A DNA stretch of 39,497 bases, taken from assembly GCF_002735705.1 (NCBI RefSeq), contig NZ_PDZL01000032.1:1-39497 (forward strand), read 5' to 3'. Positions 16,529-25,230 of the stretch are shown here, piece after piece. Under the pieces are notes generated by a model. That model was not told the origin of the DNA and made no database searches. It saw only the letters and a program-made list of their open reading frames with translations. The translations under genes and the position numbers were made by a program. The stretch is from Janthinobacterium sp. BJB426. Lineage in GTDB: Bacteria; Pseudomonadota; Gammaproteobacteria; Burkholderiales; Burkholderiaceae_D. How positions within the stretch are numbered: position 1 is the stretch's first letter; every line of letters begins with the position of its first letter.

Positions 16529-17191
16529 ATGAGCATCATGAACAGAAACTCGGAAAAATTTACCCTCGCCGGCCATGCAGGCAGCATGGAAGGCTTGCTC
16601 GATTTCCCGGCAGACACTCCGCGCGGCATCGCCCTCGTGGCCCATCCGCATCCGCTGTACGGCGGCACGATGGATAACAAGGTCACGCAAACCCTGGCGC
16701 GCGCGTTTGTCGCCCTCGGTTACGTGGTGGCGCGCATCAACTTCCGCGGCGTCGGCGCTTCCGAAGGCGTGCATGACCATGGCGCGGGCGAAACGGACGA
16801 CATGCAATTGCTGTATGAACACATGCGCGGCCTGTATCCAGGCTTGCCCGTGGCCCTGTCCGGTTTCTCGTTCGGTACCTTCGTGCAGTCGAAACTGCAG
16901 GAACGCCTGGCCGCCGCCGGCACGCCCGTCGAGCGCCTGGCGCTGATCGGCAGCGCGGCCGGTAAGTGGGCCATGGCCGACATTCCCGCCGACACCATCT
17001 TGATCCACGGCGAACTGGACGACACAATCCCCCTGTCCGCCGTCTTCGACTGGGCCCGTCCACAAGACATACCCGTGATCGTGATCCCCGGCGCCGACCA
17101 CTTTTTCCACCGCAAGCTCAATCACATCAAGAACCTCGTGATTGCCCTGTGGCATGGTGACAAACCCGCAATAGCAGCAGATGATCATTGA
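16529..17191 (+). CDS. Alpha/beta hydrolase
   Basis: A 220-residue cytoplasmic hydrolase with an intact triad: nucleophile S114 in SGFSFG, acid D164/D165 in HGELDD and H191 in PGADHFFH. The HPHPLYGGTMDN segment after the first strands marks the small CocE/YkfA-like hydrolase group. The substrate is unknown. The start is ATG at 16529; the ATG three codons on is equally possible. Confidence 0.88.
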   Translation: MSIMNRNSEKFTLAGHAGSMEGLLDFPADTPRGIALVAHPHPLYGGTMDNKVTQTLARAFVALGYVVARINFRGVGASEGVHDHGAGETDDMQLLYEHMRGLYPGLPVALSGFSFGTFVQSKLQERLAAAGTPVERLALIGSAAGKWAMADIPADTILIHGELDDTIPLSAVFDWARPQDIPVIVIPGADHFFHRKLNHIKNLVIALWHGDKPAIAADDH

Positions 17192-17304
17192 AGTGTGGGC
17201 TTACTAGCGCCTCCACAGCTATAATTGATCCGTTTTTTCCACGCGGCCATGTAAGCAGCAACGACATGGCCCTCAGCCTTCATCTTTTTCGCAGACCAGC
17301 CTCC

Positions 17305-18450
17305 ATGAAAAAACTTTTAGCGGCACTGGCCTCCAGTGTATTTTTCTTTTCCGCCGCCTTCGCCCAGAGCGTTCCAGCCCCGACCATCGCCGCCAAGTCC
17401 TGGCTGTTGCTTGACGCCACCAGCGGCCAGATCATTGCTTCGCAAGATCCGGACGCCCGCATCGAGCCGGCTTCGTTGACCAAAATCATGACGGCTTACC
17501 TGACGTTTGCCGCCATCCGCGAAAAGAAACTGGCGCTGGACCAAAAAGTGAACGTGTCCGTGCGCGCATGGAAGGTCGATTCGAGCAGCTCGAAGATGTT
17601 CATCGACCCGGCCACCCCCGTCTCGATCGACGACTTGCTGCACGGCCTGATGATTCAATCGGGTAACGATGCCGCCGTGGCCCTGGCTGAAGCCGTTGCC
17701 GGCGATGAAGGAACGTTCGTCGTGCTGATGAACCGTGAAGCGCAACGCATGGGTCTGAAAAACACCCGTTTTGCCAATCCGCATGGCTTGCCTAGCCCTG
17801 ATAACTATTCCACGGCGCAAGACTTGTCCGTACTGGCCAAGCGCGTGATCGCCGACTATCCGGAATTCTACAAAATCGATTCCGTGAAAAGCTTTACGTA
17901 CAACAAGATCACCCAGCCTAACCGCAACCGCCTGCTGTGGCTGGACCCAACCGTGGATGGCATGAAGACGGGCCACACGGAAGCGGCTGGCTATTGCATG
18001 ATCGCCTCGGCACGCCGTCCGGGCGGCACCGGCGAGCGCCGCTTGATCTCCGTGGTGCTGGGCACAACGTCGGACCAGGCCCGCACGCAGGAAAGCCAGA
18101 AGCTGCTGAACTGGGGCTTCCAGAACTTCGATACGGTCAAGCTGTACTCGAAAGGCCAGGCCGTGGCCACGCCGGAAGTGTGGAAAGGCTCGAAAGGCAC
18201 CGTGAAAATCGGTTTCGCCCGCGATGTGCTCGTGACCGTACCAAAAGGCACGGCTGCCAAGATGAAACCTGTGCTGGAACGCAAGGACCCGCTGGTCGCC
18301 CCACTGGCTGAAAACGCGCCTGTCGGCAAACTGAAAATGATGGTCGACGACAAAGTCCTGCTGGAATTGCCTGTCGTGGCGCTGGAAACCATCAACCAGG
18401 CCACGATCTTCGGCCGCGCCTGGGATTCGATGCGCCTGTGGATGAAATAA
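17305..18450 (+). CDS. D-alanyl-D-alanine carboxypeptidase, PBP5/6 (DacA/DacC) type
   Basis: A 381-residue periplasmic penicillin-binding protein that trims the terminal D-Ala from peptidoglycan pentapeptides. The signal peptide is MKKLLAALASSVFFFSAAFA. The active-site motifs are complete: SLTK (S57-K60), SGN (119-121) and KTG (221-223). A C-terminal PBP5-type domain ends in an amphipathic helix (AWDSMRLWMK) that would anchor it to the inner membrane. The ATG at 17305 is chosen because it starts at the signal peptide; the frame is open further upstream. A TATAAT at 17220-17225 may be its -10, but the matching -35 is weak. It ends at a bidirectional terminator. Confidence 0.95.
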   Translation: MKKLLAALASSVFFFSAAFAQSVPAPTIAAKSWLLLDATSGQIIASQDPDARIEPASLTKIMTAYLTFAAIREKKLALDQKVNVSVRAWKVDSSSSKMFIDPATPVSIDDLLHGLMIQSGNDAAVALAEAVAGDEGTFVVLMNREAQRMGLKNTRFANPHGLPSPDNYSTAQDLSVLAKRVIADYPEFYKIDSVKSFTYNKITQPNRNRLLWLDPTVDGMKTGHTEAAGYCMIASARRPGGTGERRLISVVLGTTSDQARTQESQKLLNWGFQNFDTVKLYSKGQAVATPEVWKGSKGTVKIGFARDVLVTVPKGTAAKMKPVLERKDPLVAPLAENAPVGKLKMMVDDKVLLELPVVALETINQATIFGRAWDSMRLWMK

Positions 18451-18470
18451 GTCTTTAGCATTTCCCCATA

Positions 18471-18503
18471 AAAAATGCCCGCAGATACTGCGGGCATTTT
18501 TTT
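18471..18503. terminator. Bidirectional intrinsic terminator
   Basis: AAAAATGCCCGCA and TGCGGGCATTTTT form a 13-bp perfect stem around a 5-nt loop, with T-runs on both strands. It lies between the convergent carboxypeptidase gene (plus) and the cytochrome c gene (minus) and can end both transcripts. Confidence 0.92.
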
Positions 18504-18522
18504 CGTCTTGCGTTACGTCAAA

Positions 18523-19911
18523 TTACTTCGCCGGCGCATCCTTCAAGTGCGGCTTGCGCGCCACGGGCGGGAAGGTGCCGTGACGGCCTGCCGCAAACGT
18601 CGCTTCCGTCTGCGACGCTTCCACCGGCACGGCCACCTTGCGCACCTTGGCCACTTGCGCCGCCGTCACCGGTGTGCCGCGGTTGCCCCAGCTGGTCTGG
18701 ATGAACGTCACCACCTGGGCAGTCTGCTCATCATTGAAAATGTCGGCATACGGCGCCATCGTCAGCGCCGACGGTGCCGTGCGCGTGGCCGGCACGGCGC
18801 CGCCCGACAGCACGATGTTGATGGCCGAGGTGGGATCGTTCGTCTGCAGCACGGCATTGCCGGCCAGCGCAGGGAAAGCCTTGTCGTAGCCCTTGCCGTC
18901 GGAGCGGTGACAGCCGGCGCAGCGGTCCAGGTACAGCTGCGCGCCCGTCGAGTTGACGATACCGCTGAACAATTGCTTGCCCAGCTTGTCATCGGCCACG
19001 AAGGCCGGCGTGGCCGGCTTCGATGGCGGCAGGGATTTCAGGTATTTCGCCATCGCCGCCAGGTCGCCATCCGTCATGTGCTGCATGGAATGGGCTACCA
19101 CATCATTCATGGCGCCGAACGAGGCCGTATGGCTGTTGCGGCCCGTTTTGAGGAATTCGGCGATCTCCGCCGCGCTCCAGCGCGCCAGGCCGCCCCCATG
19201 TTCATTGCGCAACGATGGCACGGACCAGCCGTCGATCACGCCGCCGCCCGCCAGGAAGGTGGTATTACTCTCATCCGTCAGCGATTTTTCCTGCATCCCC
19301 ACGCCGCGCGCCGTATGGCAGGCGCCGCAGTGGCCCAGGCCCTGCACCAGGTAGGCGCCGCGCAGCAATTGCGCGTCGCCCGTCACCGGCACCTTGTATG
19401 GCTGCGGCGTGGGGGCGAACGCCCAGCGCCAGAGGGTCAGCGGGAAACGCATCGACAACGGCCACGGAATGTCGGCCGCCTTGTTCGGCGTCGGGTCCGC
19501 CTTCACGCCATGCATGAAATAGGCGTACAGCGCCTGCATGTCCGCCTCGCTCAGGCGCGAGTACGATGGGTACGGCATGGCCGGATACACGGTATAGCCG
19601 TGTTTCGTCACGCCGGTGCGCATCAGCTTGTCGAAATCGGCAAAACTCCAGTCGCCGATGCCGGCCTTTTTATCGGGCGTGATGTTGGTGGAATATACCT
19701 TGCCGATCGGCGTTTCCATGCCCAGGCCGCCCGCGAACGGTTGGCCTTTCGTGCCGGCCGTATGGCAGGCGATGCAGTCGCCGGCGCGGGCCAGGTATTC
19801 GCCCTGGCGTATCAGCTGGGCGTTCGGGACGGTGGTGGCGGCCGACCAGGCGGCGCCGGAGGCGAGCGCCAGCAGCAGCGCGCCCACTGTATGGGTGAAT
19901 GTGTTGTTCAT
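18523..19911 (-). CDS. Tri-heme cytochrome c subunit of a membrane dehydrogenase
   Basis: A 462-residue exported cytochrome with a signal peptide (1-25) and three CxxCH heme sites at 46-50 (CIACH), 195-199 (CGACH) and 331-335 (CAGCH). This is the arrangement of the cytochrome subunit of gluconate, alcohol, sorbitol and FAD-glucose dehydrogenases. It would pass electrons from the flavoprotein subunit to ubiquinone or an oxidase. The start at 19911 is chosen for the signal peptide; the open frame extending to 20508 runs over the flavoprotein gene. The 14-bp gap upstream indicates one operon. Confidence 0.93.
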   Translation of the reverse strand: MNNTFTHTVGALLLALASGAAWSAATTVPNAQLIRQGEYLARAGDCIACHTAGTKGQPFAGGLGMETPIGKVYSTNITPDKKAGIGDWSFADFDKLMRTGVTKHGYTVYPAMPYPSYSRLSEADMQALYAYFMHGVKADPTPNKAADIPWPLSMRFPLTLWRWAFAPTPQPYKVPVTGDAQLLRGAYLVQGLGHCGACHTARGVGMQEKSLTDESNTTFLAGGGVIDGWSVPSLRNEHGGGLARWSAAEIAEFLKTGRNSHTASFGAMNDVVAHSMQHMTDGDLAAMAKYLKSLPPSKPATPAFVADDKLGKQLFSGIVNSTGAQLYLDRCAGCHRSDGKGYDKAFPALAGNAVLQTNDPTSAINIVLSGGAVPATRTAPSALTMAPYADIFNDEQTAQVVTFIQTSWGNRGTPVTAAQVAKVRKVAVPVEASQTEATFAAGRHGTFPPVARKPHLKDAPAK

Positions 19912-19925
19912 CTTCTTGTTCTTTA

Positions 19926-21713
19926 TCAAGCGACCAGGGGACGGGGATCTTTCAGGTATTGCTCGCGGATGGCCTTGGCCGACCAGTAGGTCAGCGCGCA
20001 GGCGAGGCCCGTCGGGTTGTAGCCGATGCCGACCGGGAACACGCTGGAACCGACGGCAAACACGTTGTGCACGTCCCAGCTCTGCAGGTAGCGGTTGACG
20101 ACGCTGGTCTTGCGGTCCGCGCCCATGGCCGTGCCGCCCGCCCAGTGGGTAGTCTGGTAGTTGCGCAAGTCGAGGTGGTCGCCCACGCTCTTGACGGACA
20201 CCTTGATCGCTTCCGGATTCATGGCCTCGGCCACCTTCATCATCTTGTCGGTGACGAAACGGCTCATTTTGATGTCGTTTTCCTTCCAGTCGAAGGTAAA
20301 GCGCAGCAATTGCTGGCCATACTTGTCCGTGTAGGTCGGGTCGAGGTCGACATAGCAGTCGCGGTAAGTCATGTTGGCGCCATGGCAGTCGAACGAGACC
20401 GTGTTCAAATAACTCTTCTTGACGGCCTTTTTCCAGGCCGCACCCCAGGCGGGCGTGCCGTCCGGCGTGGCGATGCCCGAGATGGGCTTGGAGCCTGCCG
20501 GGTTGCACCAGGCGGGTGAGCCGCCCACAAAGCCCAGCGGGCCATGGTCGAAATTGTCGCCATTCCAGTCATCGAGCGCGACGCCGGTGCCGCCGGCGCC
20601 GATGAAGGGATTCGTGTTCGTGTCTTCCTTGAAGAAAGTCTGGATGGTGGACATCATCTGGTAAGCGATATTGCGCCCCACCACGCCTTCATTGCTGACG
20701 GGATCGTACGGCTTGCCGATGCCTGACAGCAAAAACAGGTGCGCGTTGTTGTAGGCAAAGGCGCTGGCGATGACCAGGTCGGCCGGTTGATCGACAGCCT
20801 TGCCATCCGCATTGATATACGTCACACCCGTTGCACGTTTCTTGCTGCTATCGAGATTGATGCGCACGACATTGCAATTGGCGCGCAATTCAAAGTTCGC
20901 CACCATGCGCAGGGCCGGCATGATGTTGACGTTGGGCGAAGCCTTGGAATAGTTATAGCAGGCGTAGCCGGAGCAGAAACCGCAGAAGTTGCACGGTCCC
21001 ATCTGGCAGCCGTACGGGTTCGTGTACGGTCCGGACGCGTTCGACGAGGCGTTGACGAACGGGTGGTAGCCGACGGCCTTGGCCGCGCGGCGGAACAGTT
21101 CGGCCGTGTACGGCACTTTTTGCGGCGCCAGCGCGTAATTGTCGGAGCGGTCGGCCTCGAACACATTGCCGTCGCCGACGACGATGCCGTTGACTTTATA
21201 CGCCTGGCCCGAGGTGCCGAAGACTTTCTCGACGAAATCGAAGTGCGGCTCCAGCTCGGCGTAGGTCACGCCAAAGTCCTGGATCGTCATGCCTTCGGGA
21301 ATGAATTTCTTGCCGTAGCGGCGTTCGTAGTGGCTGCGGATTTGCAGCTCTTCCGGCAAGACGCGCCAGTGCATGCCCGACCAGTGCAAGCCCGCGCCAC
21401 CCACGCCCGTGCCGGGCTTGAAGGCGCCGATCTGGCGGTAGGGCACGGCCACGCCCGTGATGCTGTGGCGGAAGGTGAACGTGCTCTTCGACATATCCTG
21501 GAACAACTTGCTGCGTTGGATATACGTCAGTTCGTCGAGGGTCTTCGGATAGGCGCCGTCGGGATAGGTGTCGCGGTACTCGCCGCGTTCCAGCGCGACC
21601 ACGTTCAGGCCCGCTTCCGTCAATTCCTTGGCCATGATGGCGCCGGTCCAGCCGAAGCCCACAATCACGGCATCGACAGGCTTCATTTTTACATCGGGTT
21701 TGATATCACTCAT
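19926..21713 (-). CDS. GMC-family flavoprotein dehydrogenase subunit
   Basis: A 595-residue FAD enzyme. It has the N-terminal dinucleotide fold GFGWTG (19-24), the GMC loop GTGVGGAGLHWSGMHW (101-116), and C-terminal NVFAVGSSVFPVGIGYNPTG. A Cys-rich stretch (C236, C241, C244, C247, C252) resembles the iron-sulfur site described for FAD-dependent glucose dehydrogenase of Burkholderia, which passes electrons to the cytochrome. It has no export signal of its own; it probably travels folded with the Tat-signal small subunit encoded upstream. The substrate could be gluconate, glucose, sorbitol or another polyol or sugar acid. The start at 21713 is chosen by family N-terminus. Confidence 0.93.
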   Translation of the reverse strand: MSDIKPDVKMKPVDAVIVGFGWTGAIMAKELTEAGLNVVALERGEYRDTYPDGAYPKTLDELTYIQRSKLFQDMSKSTFTFRHSITGVAVPYRQIGAFKPGTGVGGAGLHWSGMHWRVLPEELQIRSHYERRYGKKFIPEGMTIQDFGVTYAELEPHFDFVEKVFGTSGQAYKVNGIVVGDGNVFEADRSDNYALAPQKVPYTAELFRRAAKAVGYHPFVNASSNASGPYTNPYGCQMGPCNFCGFCSGYACYNYSKASPNVNIMPALRMVANFELRANCNVVRINLDSSKKRATGVTYINADGKAVDQPADLVIASAFAYNNAHLFLLSGIGKPYDPVSNEGVVGRNIAYQMMSTIQTFFKEDTNTNPFIGAGGTGVALDDWNGDNFDHGPLGFVGGSPAWCNPAGSKPISGIATPDGTPAWGAAWKKAVKKSYLNTVSFDCHGANMTYRDCYVDLDPTYTDKYGQQLLRFTFDWKENDIKMSRFVTDKMMKVAEAMNPEAIKVSVKSVGDHLDLRNYQTTHWAGGTAMGADRKTSVVNRYLQSWDVHNVFAVGSSVFPVGIGYNPTGLACALTYWSAKAIREQYLKDPRPLVA

Positions 21714-21751
21714 GATGGTTTTTCTTTTTCTTTGATCGGGTACTAAAAGTT

Positions 21752-22444
21752 TTAGGCGATGGATACCGGCGGAAGAGGATATTTTTTCCCGTACTGTTCC
21801 ACCCAATCCATGTAATCGGCGCGCGCGCCGGGGAATCCCACCATCTTCCAGGCCAGCATGTCCTTGTTACCACCGTGTACGGGATCGCAAAAGTAGCCTT
21901 CGCGCGTGTTTTGCAGCAACTGGTTGAAGAAGACTTTCGACGGCACTGCGCCGATGTCCAGGGTGCCCTTTTGCAATTGCGTGATGACGGCGTCGCGCTC
22001 GGTCGCGTTCAGCTGCACGAAAGGCTTGCCGGCCTGTTTCTGCACGGCTGCGTTAACGCCGGCCAGGGCGCTCTGGTACAACTCGCGCGGCGCCATGTGG
22101 AACTGGTAGCCGAACTGCTCGATCGAGGGCACGAACGGCCCCTGCATGTACCACAGCGCGCCATACGCGTATGGCGTGTTCATCTGCGCGTCGATGAATT
22201 CATGCGCGCCAGACTCCAGCGCACCCGGCCCTTCGCCGTCGGCGGGGATCAGCCGGTCAACCAGCGCGCTCAAGGTGGCCCATTCGGTGGCGTCGAAAAA
22301 GCGCGGTTTATAGGCAGACTGGTCCTTGGAGACGGCCATGGCCAGGCCGCCGCCGGCGCCGGCCAGCAAGGCCACGGCAGGCGCGGCGCCGACGGCCTTG
22401 CGCAGGAAGTTACGCCGATGGGGCGAAATCCCGATGATTTTCAT
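21752..22444 (-). CDS. Gluconate 2-dehydrogenase subunit 3-family protein (Tat-exported)
   Basis: A 230-residue small subunit, first gene of the operon. The N-terminus carries a twin-arginine signal (HRRNFLRKAVGAAPAVALLAG). The body matches the gluconate_2-dh3 family (FFDATEWATLSALVDRLIPAD). In this enzyme class the subunit acts as a hitch-hiker chaperone, taking the signal-less flavoprotein through the Tat pore. TGAGGA is a good ribosome site 7-12 nt upstream of the ATG. It is divergent from the TetR-family gene across 232 bp. Confidence 0.92.
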   Translation of the reverse strand: MKIIGISPHRRNFLRKAVGAAPAVALLAGAGGGLAMAVSKDQSAYKPRFFDATEWATLSALVDRLIPADGEGPGALESGAHEFIDAQMNTPYAYGALWYMQGPFVPSIEQFGYQFHMAPRELYQSALAGVNAAVQKQAGKPFVQLNATERDAVITQLQKGTLDIGAVPSKVFFNQLLQNTREGYFCDPVHGGNKDMLAWKMVGFPGARADYMDWVEQYGKKYPLPPVSIA

Positions 22445-22601
22445 AGGTTTTCCTCAGGCGGCACGAGCCGCCACAGTGATGGATGTGGGAGTCAGAAAGA
22501 AAATGCGGGCACGCGCCGCGGAGAGTGCAGAGTTCACGTTGGAAAGACTGGGATTATCGCGGCGCTCCACCGTCAATCTCTTGGTTAGTTGACCAGGATG
22601 A

Positions 22602-22630
22602 TTGACAAGCAGTTGCTTTGCATTTACGGT
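22602..22630 (+). promoter_or_regulatory. Candidate promoter of the TetR-family gene
   Basis: A perfect -35 TTGACA (22602-22607) is followed after 17 bp by TACGGT (22625-22630), which keeps the three best-conserved -10 bases. The -10 overlaps the candidate operator at 22628-22642. Confidence 0.5.
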
Positions 22631-22642
22631 GCGCATCGTACC
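22628..22642. promoter_or_regulatory. Candidate TetR operator (imperfect palindrome)
   Basis: GGTGCGCATCGTACC is an inverted repeat of the form GGTnCGnnnCGnACC, 35 bp before the TetR-family start and inside the divergent region shared with the dehydrogenase operon. Its length and place fit a TetR dimer site that would repress its own gene and perhaps the operon. No second copy was seen in the window. Confidence 0.45.
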
Positions 22643-22676
22643 ATAATTAAAAGAAACATTCAGAGACAGGCTAGAC

Positions 22677-23240
22677 GTGATCAAAAAAGAGGCAGTGGCG
22701 CGTGGCCGCCCGCGCAAAGCGGGCGTGGAAGATGCGGTATTGGAAGCGATCGTCATGCTGGTGCGCCAGCATGGGCTCGACGCCGTGACGATACAGATGG
22801 TGGCCGACGTGGCCGGCGTGGGGCGCCAGACGATCTACCGGCGCTGGCCGCGCCGCGAAGACATGCTGCTCGACGCGCTCGTCAAGCGCACGGCGGAGAA
22901 GCTGCAGCGCGCGCTCGACATGCCGGACGGCCAGGAAATCGAAGCGATCTGCGCGCGCATCTTCGACAACCTGAACGCCGATGGCCGCTTCACCTGCGAC
23001 CTGCTGGTGCTGATCCACAATGATGCGGCCGCGCAACTGCGCTTTCGCGAACAGATCGTCGCGCCATGGATCACCCTGGTGGTGCAGCGCCTGGTCAACA
23101 TCGGCGTGCGCGCCGACCTCGACCTGCGCCTGTTCGCCTTCATGCTGCAATCGGCGCTCGTGTACCAGATGCAGCTGGGTGGCCAGCTCGACCTTGCCCT
23201 GCAGGAGCGGTGCTGCCGCTTTATCCGCAGCATGCTCTAG
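22677..23240 (+). CDS. TetR-family transcriptional regulator
   Basis: A 187-residue repressor-type protein. The N-terminal helix-turn-helix (about 38-58: TIQMVADVAGVGRQTIYRRW) is clear; the ligand domain is family-specific and gives no hint of the inducer. The start is GTG at 22677, with only a weak ribosome site (ACAGG). It is divergent from the flavo-cytochrome dehydrogenase operon, which it probably controls. The aldo/keto reductase gene follows 56 bp downstream on the same strand and may be co-transcribed. Confidence 0.9.
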   Translation: MIKKEAVARGRPRKAGVEDAVLEAIVMLVRQHGLDAVTIQMVADVAGVGRQTIYRRWPRREDMLLDALVKRTAEKLQRALDMPDGQEIEAICARIFDNLNADGRFTCDLLVLIHNDAAAQLRFREQIVAPWITLVVQRLVNIGVRADLDLRLFAFMLQSALVYQMQLGGQLDLALQERCCRFIRSML

Positions 23241-23296
23241 CTTAGCTGGCTATAATCGTGGCGAGTCCCCTCACGCCACCATCAGAAAGCCAGCCC

Positions 23297-24223
23297 ATGA
23301 GCCATGTATTTCCTGCCAGCCTGCAAGCGCCGCGCAGCCGTTTAAGCAGCAACGGTCCCGAACTGTCGCGCATCGTCGCCGGCATGTGGCGCATCGGCGA
23401 GTGGAATATGTCGGCGCAGCAGCGCCTGGCTTTCATCGAGCAATGCCTGGCGCTGGGCGTATCGAGTTTCGACCATGCCGATATCTATGGCGATTACAGC
23501 GCCGAAGGCCTGTTCGGCGAAGCGCTGGCCCTGCAGCCGGGCTTGCGCAACAAGATGGAACTGGTCAGCAAGTGCGGCATCAAGCTGCTGTCGCCGCACC
23601 GCCCCGGCCATGCCATCCAGCATTACGACACGAGCGCGGCGCACATCACCAGTTCCGTGGAGCACACTTTGCGCCAGTTGCACACGGACCGCCTGGACTT
23701 GCTGCTGATCCACCGTCCCGATCCGCTGATGGATTTCGACGAGATCGCCGGCGCCTTCACCCAGCTGCAACAGGCGGGCAAGGTCTTGCACTTCGGCGTG
23801 TCGAATTTCAGCCGCCACCAGTTCGAGTGCCTGCACCGGCGCTTCCCGCTGGTGACGAACCAGGTGGAATTTTCACCGCTGCACGTGGCACCCCTGTTCG
23901 ACGAAACCTTCGACGGCTTGCAGGACGTGGGGGTGGCGCCGATGATCTGGTCGCCGCTGGCCGGCGGGCGCCTGTTCCAGGGCGGCGACGCGAATGTGGA
24001 GAACTTGCGCAATGTCATCAAGCAGATCGCCGACCAGTTGCAGCGGCCGTTTGCCAGCGTGGTGTTTGCCTGGATCATGCAACTGCCTTGCCGTCCCCTG
24101 CCGCTGACGGGCACGGGCCGCATCGAAGCCGTCGGCGTAGCCGTGGAAGGCACGCAGTTTACTCTCAGCCGCAGCGACTGGTTCGCCATCCTGCGCGCCG
24201 CGCGCGGCCATGAGGTAGCCTAG
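23297..24223 (+). CDS. Aldo/keto reductase (YdhF-like)
   Basis: A 308-residue NAD(P)H-dependent reductase of the AKR fold. The tetrad is visible: D59 and Y64 in SFDHADIYGDY, K92 in LVSKCGI and H139 in LLIHRPDPL. NFSRHQFE and NQVEFSPL further match the YdhF-like branch. The natural substrate is unknown. The ATG at 23297 has no strong ribosome site but gives the family length. Its TAG stop shares the bases CTAG with the stop of the convergent pssA-like gene. Confidence 0.92.
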   Translation: MSHVFPASLQAPRSRLSSNGPELSRIVAGMWRIGEWNMSAQQRLAFIEQCLALGVSSFDHADIYGDYSAEGLFGEALALQPGLRNKMELVSKCGIKLLSPHRPGHAIQHYDTSAAHITSSVEHTLRQLHTDRLDLLLIHRPDPLMDFDEIAGAFTQLQQAGKVLHFGVSNFSRHQFECLHRRFPLVTNQVEFSPLHVAPLFDETFDGLQDVGVAPMIWSPLAGGRLFQGGDANVENLRNVIKQIADQLQRPFASVVFAWIMQLPCRPLPLTGTGRIEAVGVAVEGTQFTLSRSDWFAILRAARGHEVA

Positions 24224-25026
24224 TCTATCTCGTCCGGATCGTTGAATACTTGAGGCAGCGCAATGCCGCGCCAGCCCAGGTACCACGCCAGGTTGAGCAG
24301 CAGGGTGGCTGCGATGTAAACGGCGAAGAACAGCGCAAAGAAACTGGTCTTCAGCCACACCAGCAGGGCGATGGCGACGATCAGTACCAGCAGCGCGGCC
24401 AGGCTTTTCTTTTGCTTGGAGCTGGGGAAACGCAAGGTCGACACCATCAGGCTGCCCACGCCGACGAGCAGCAGCATCAGCAGATAGCTGTGCAGCATGG
24501 AATCGATGGGCGCCGGCCACGCCACCACCACGGCCGCCACACAGGCGGCCCCGGCCGTGATCGGCATGCCGACAAAATACAGGGGATCGGTGCGCCCCAC
24601 GTTCACATTGAAACGCGCCAGGCGCATGGCGCCGCAGGCAACAAAGAAGAAGCTGGCCATGCCGCCAAAGCGCAGCAGCAGCGGATCGTGCACGCCCATC
24701 TGCACAAAGCCATAGCAGTACAACAGGACGGCCGGGGCGCAGCCGAAATTCATCACGTCGGCGATGGAATCGAGCTGCACGCCGAATTGGGAACTGGTGT
24801 TCGTCAGGCGGGCGACATAACCGTCGAGCGCGTCAAATACCCCGGCGAGTACCAGCAAGGCGGCCGCCAGGCGGTAGGCATCCGCGTCGCCCACTGCGGC
24901 GTTATCGACGGAAATGACGATGCTGGCAAAACCGCAGGCTATCGAAAGCAAAGTCACCATGCTGGGCAAGGCGTACTTGGCGCGCTGCAGGCGCGATTTG
25001 GGCAATGTGTTCAAATTTGTGGGCAA
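24220..25026 (-). CDS. pssA: CDP-diacylglycerol--serine O-phosphatidyltransferase (CDP-alcohol phosphatidyltransferase)
   Basis: A 268-residue inner-membrane enzyme with about eight spans and the full CDP-alcohol signature: D65, D68, G69, A72, R73, G82, D86 and D90 (DGxxAR-x8-GxxxDxxxD). The family makes phosphatidylserine from CDP-diacylglycerol and serine, the precursor of phosphatidylethanolamine; length and the PS-synthase-like FNVNVGRTDPLYFVGMP support PssA over PgsA. The start is uncertain: the frame opens with TTG at 25026 directly after an in-frame TGA, with no clear ribosome site and no ATG before M23. Confidence 0.88.
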   Translation of the reverse strand: MPTNLNTLPKSRLQRAKYALPSMVTLLSIACGFASIVISVDNAAVGDADAYRLAAALLVLAGVFDALDGYVARLTNTSSQFGVQLDSIADVMNFGCAPAVLLYCYGFVQMGVHDPLLLRFGGMASFFFVACGAMRLARFNVNVGRTDPLYFVGMPITAGAACVAAVVVAWPAPIDSMLHSYLLMLLLVGVGSLMVSTLRFPSSKQKKSLAALLVLIVAIALLVWLKTSFFALFFAVYIAATLLLNLAWYLGWRGIALPQVFNDPDEID

Positions 25027-25129
25027 TCAAAGAAATCGGAAATGAGGCAACGCAGCGGCAAACGCTGCACTATGCTCATTCTACCCTGCGCAGCTGCGGC
25101 ACCGTCTGCGCACGAGCGCGCGACATATC

Positions 25130-25157
25130 TTGTCATGGATGCTCTACGGCATATAAA
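25130..25157 (+). promoter_or_regulatory. Candidate promoter of the CAP-domain lipoprotein gene
   Basis: TTGTCA (25130-25135) and TATAAA (25152-25157) are spaced 16 bp, about 74 bp before the TTG start. Confidence 0.5.
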
Positions 25158-25230
25158 AATGCCTTAGAATCATTTCACAGGGCAGCACGCTGACACCCAC
25201 CGCTGTCCGCCTACCTATACAGGAGTCAAC

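Noticed and set aside
18475..19989. 504-codon plus-strand frame over the cytochrome c gene
   Set aside because: It begins in the terminator and mirrors the heme protein gene; no recognisable protein.
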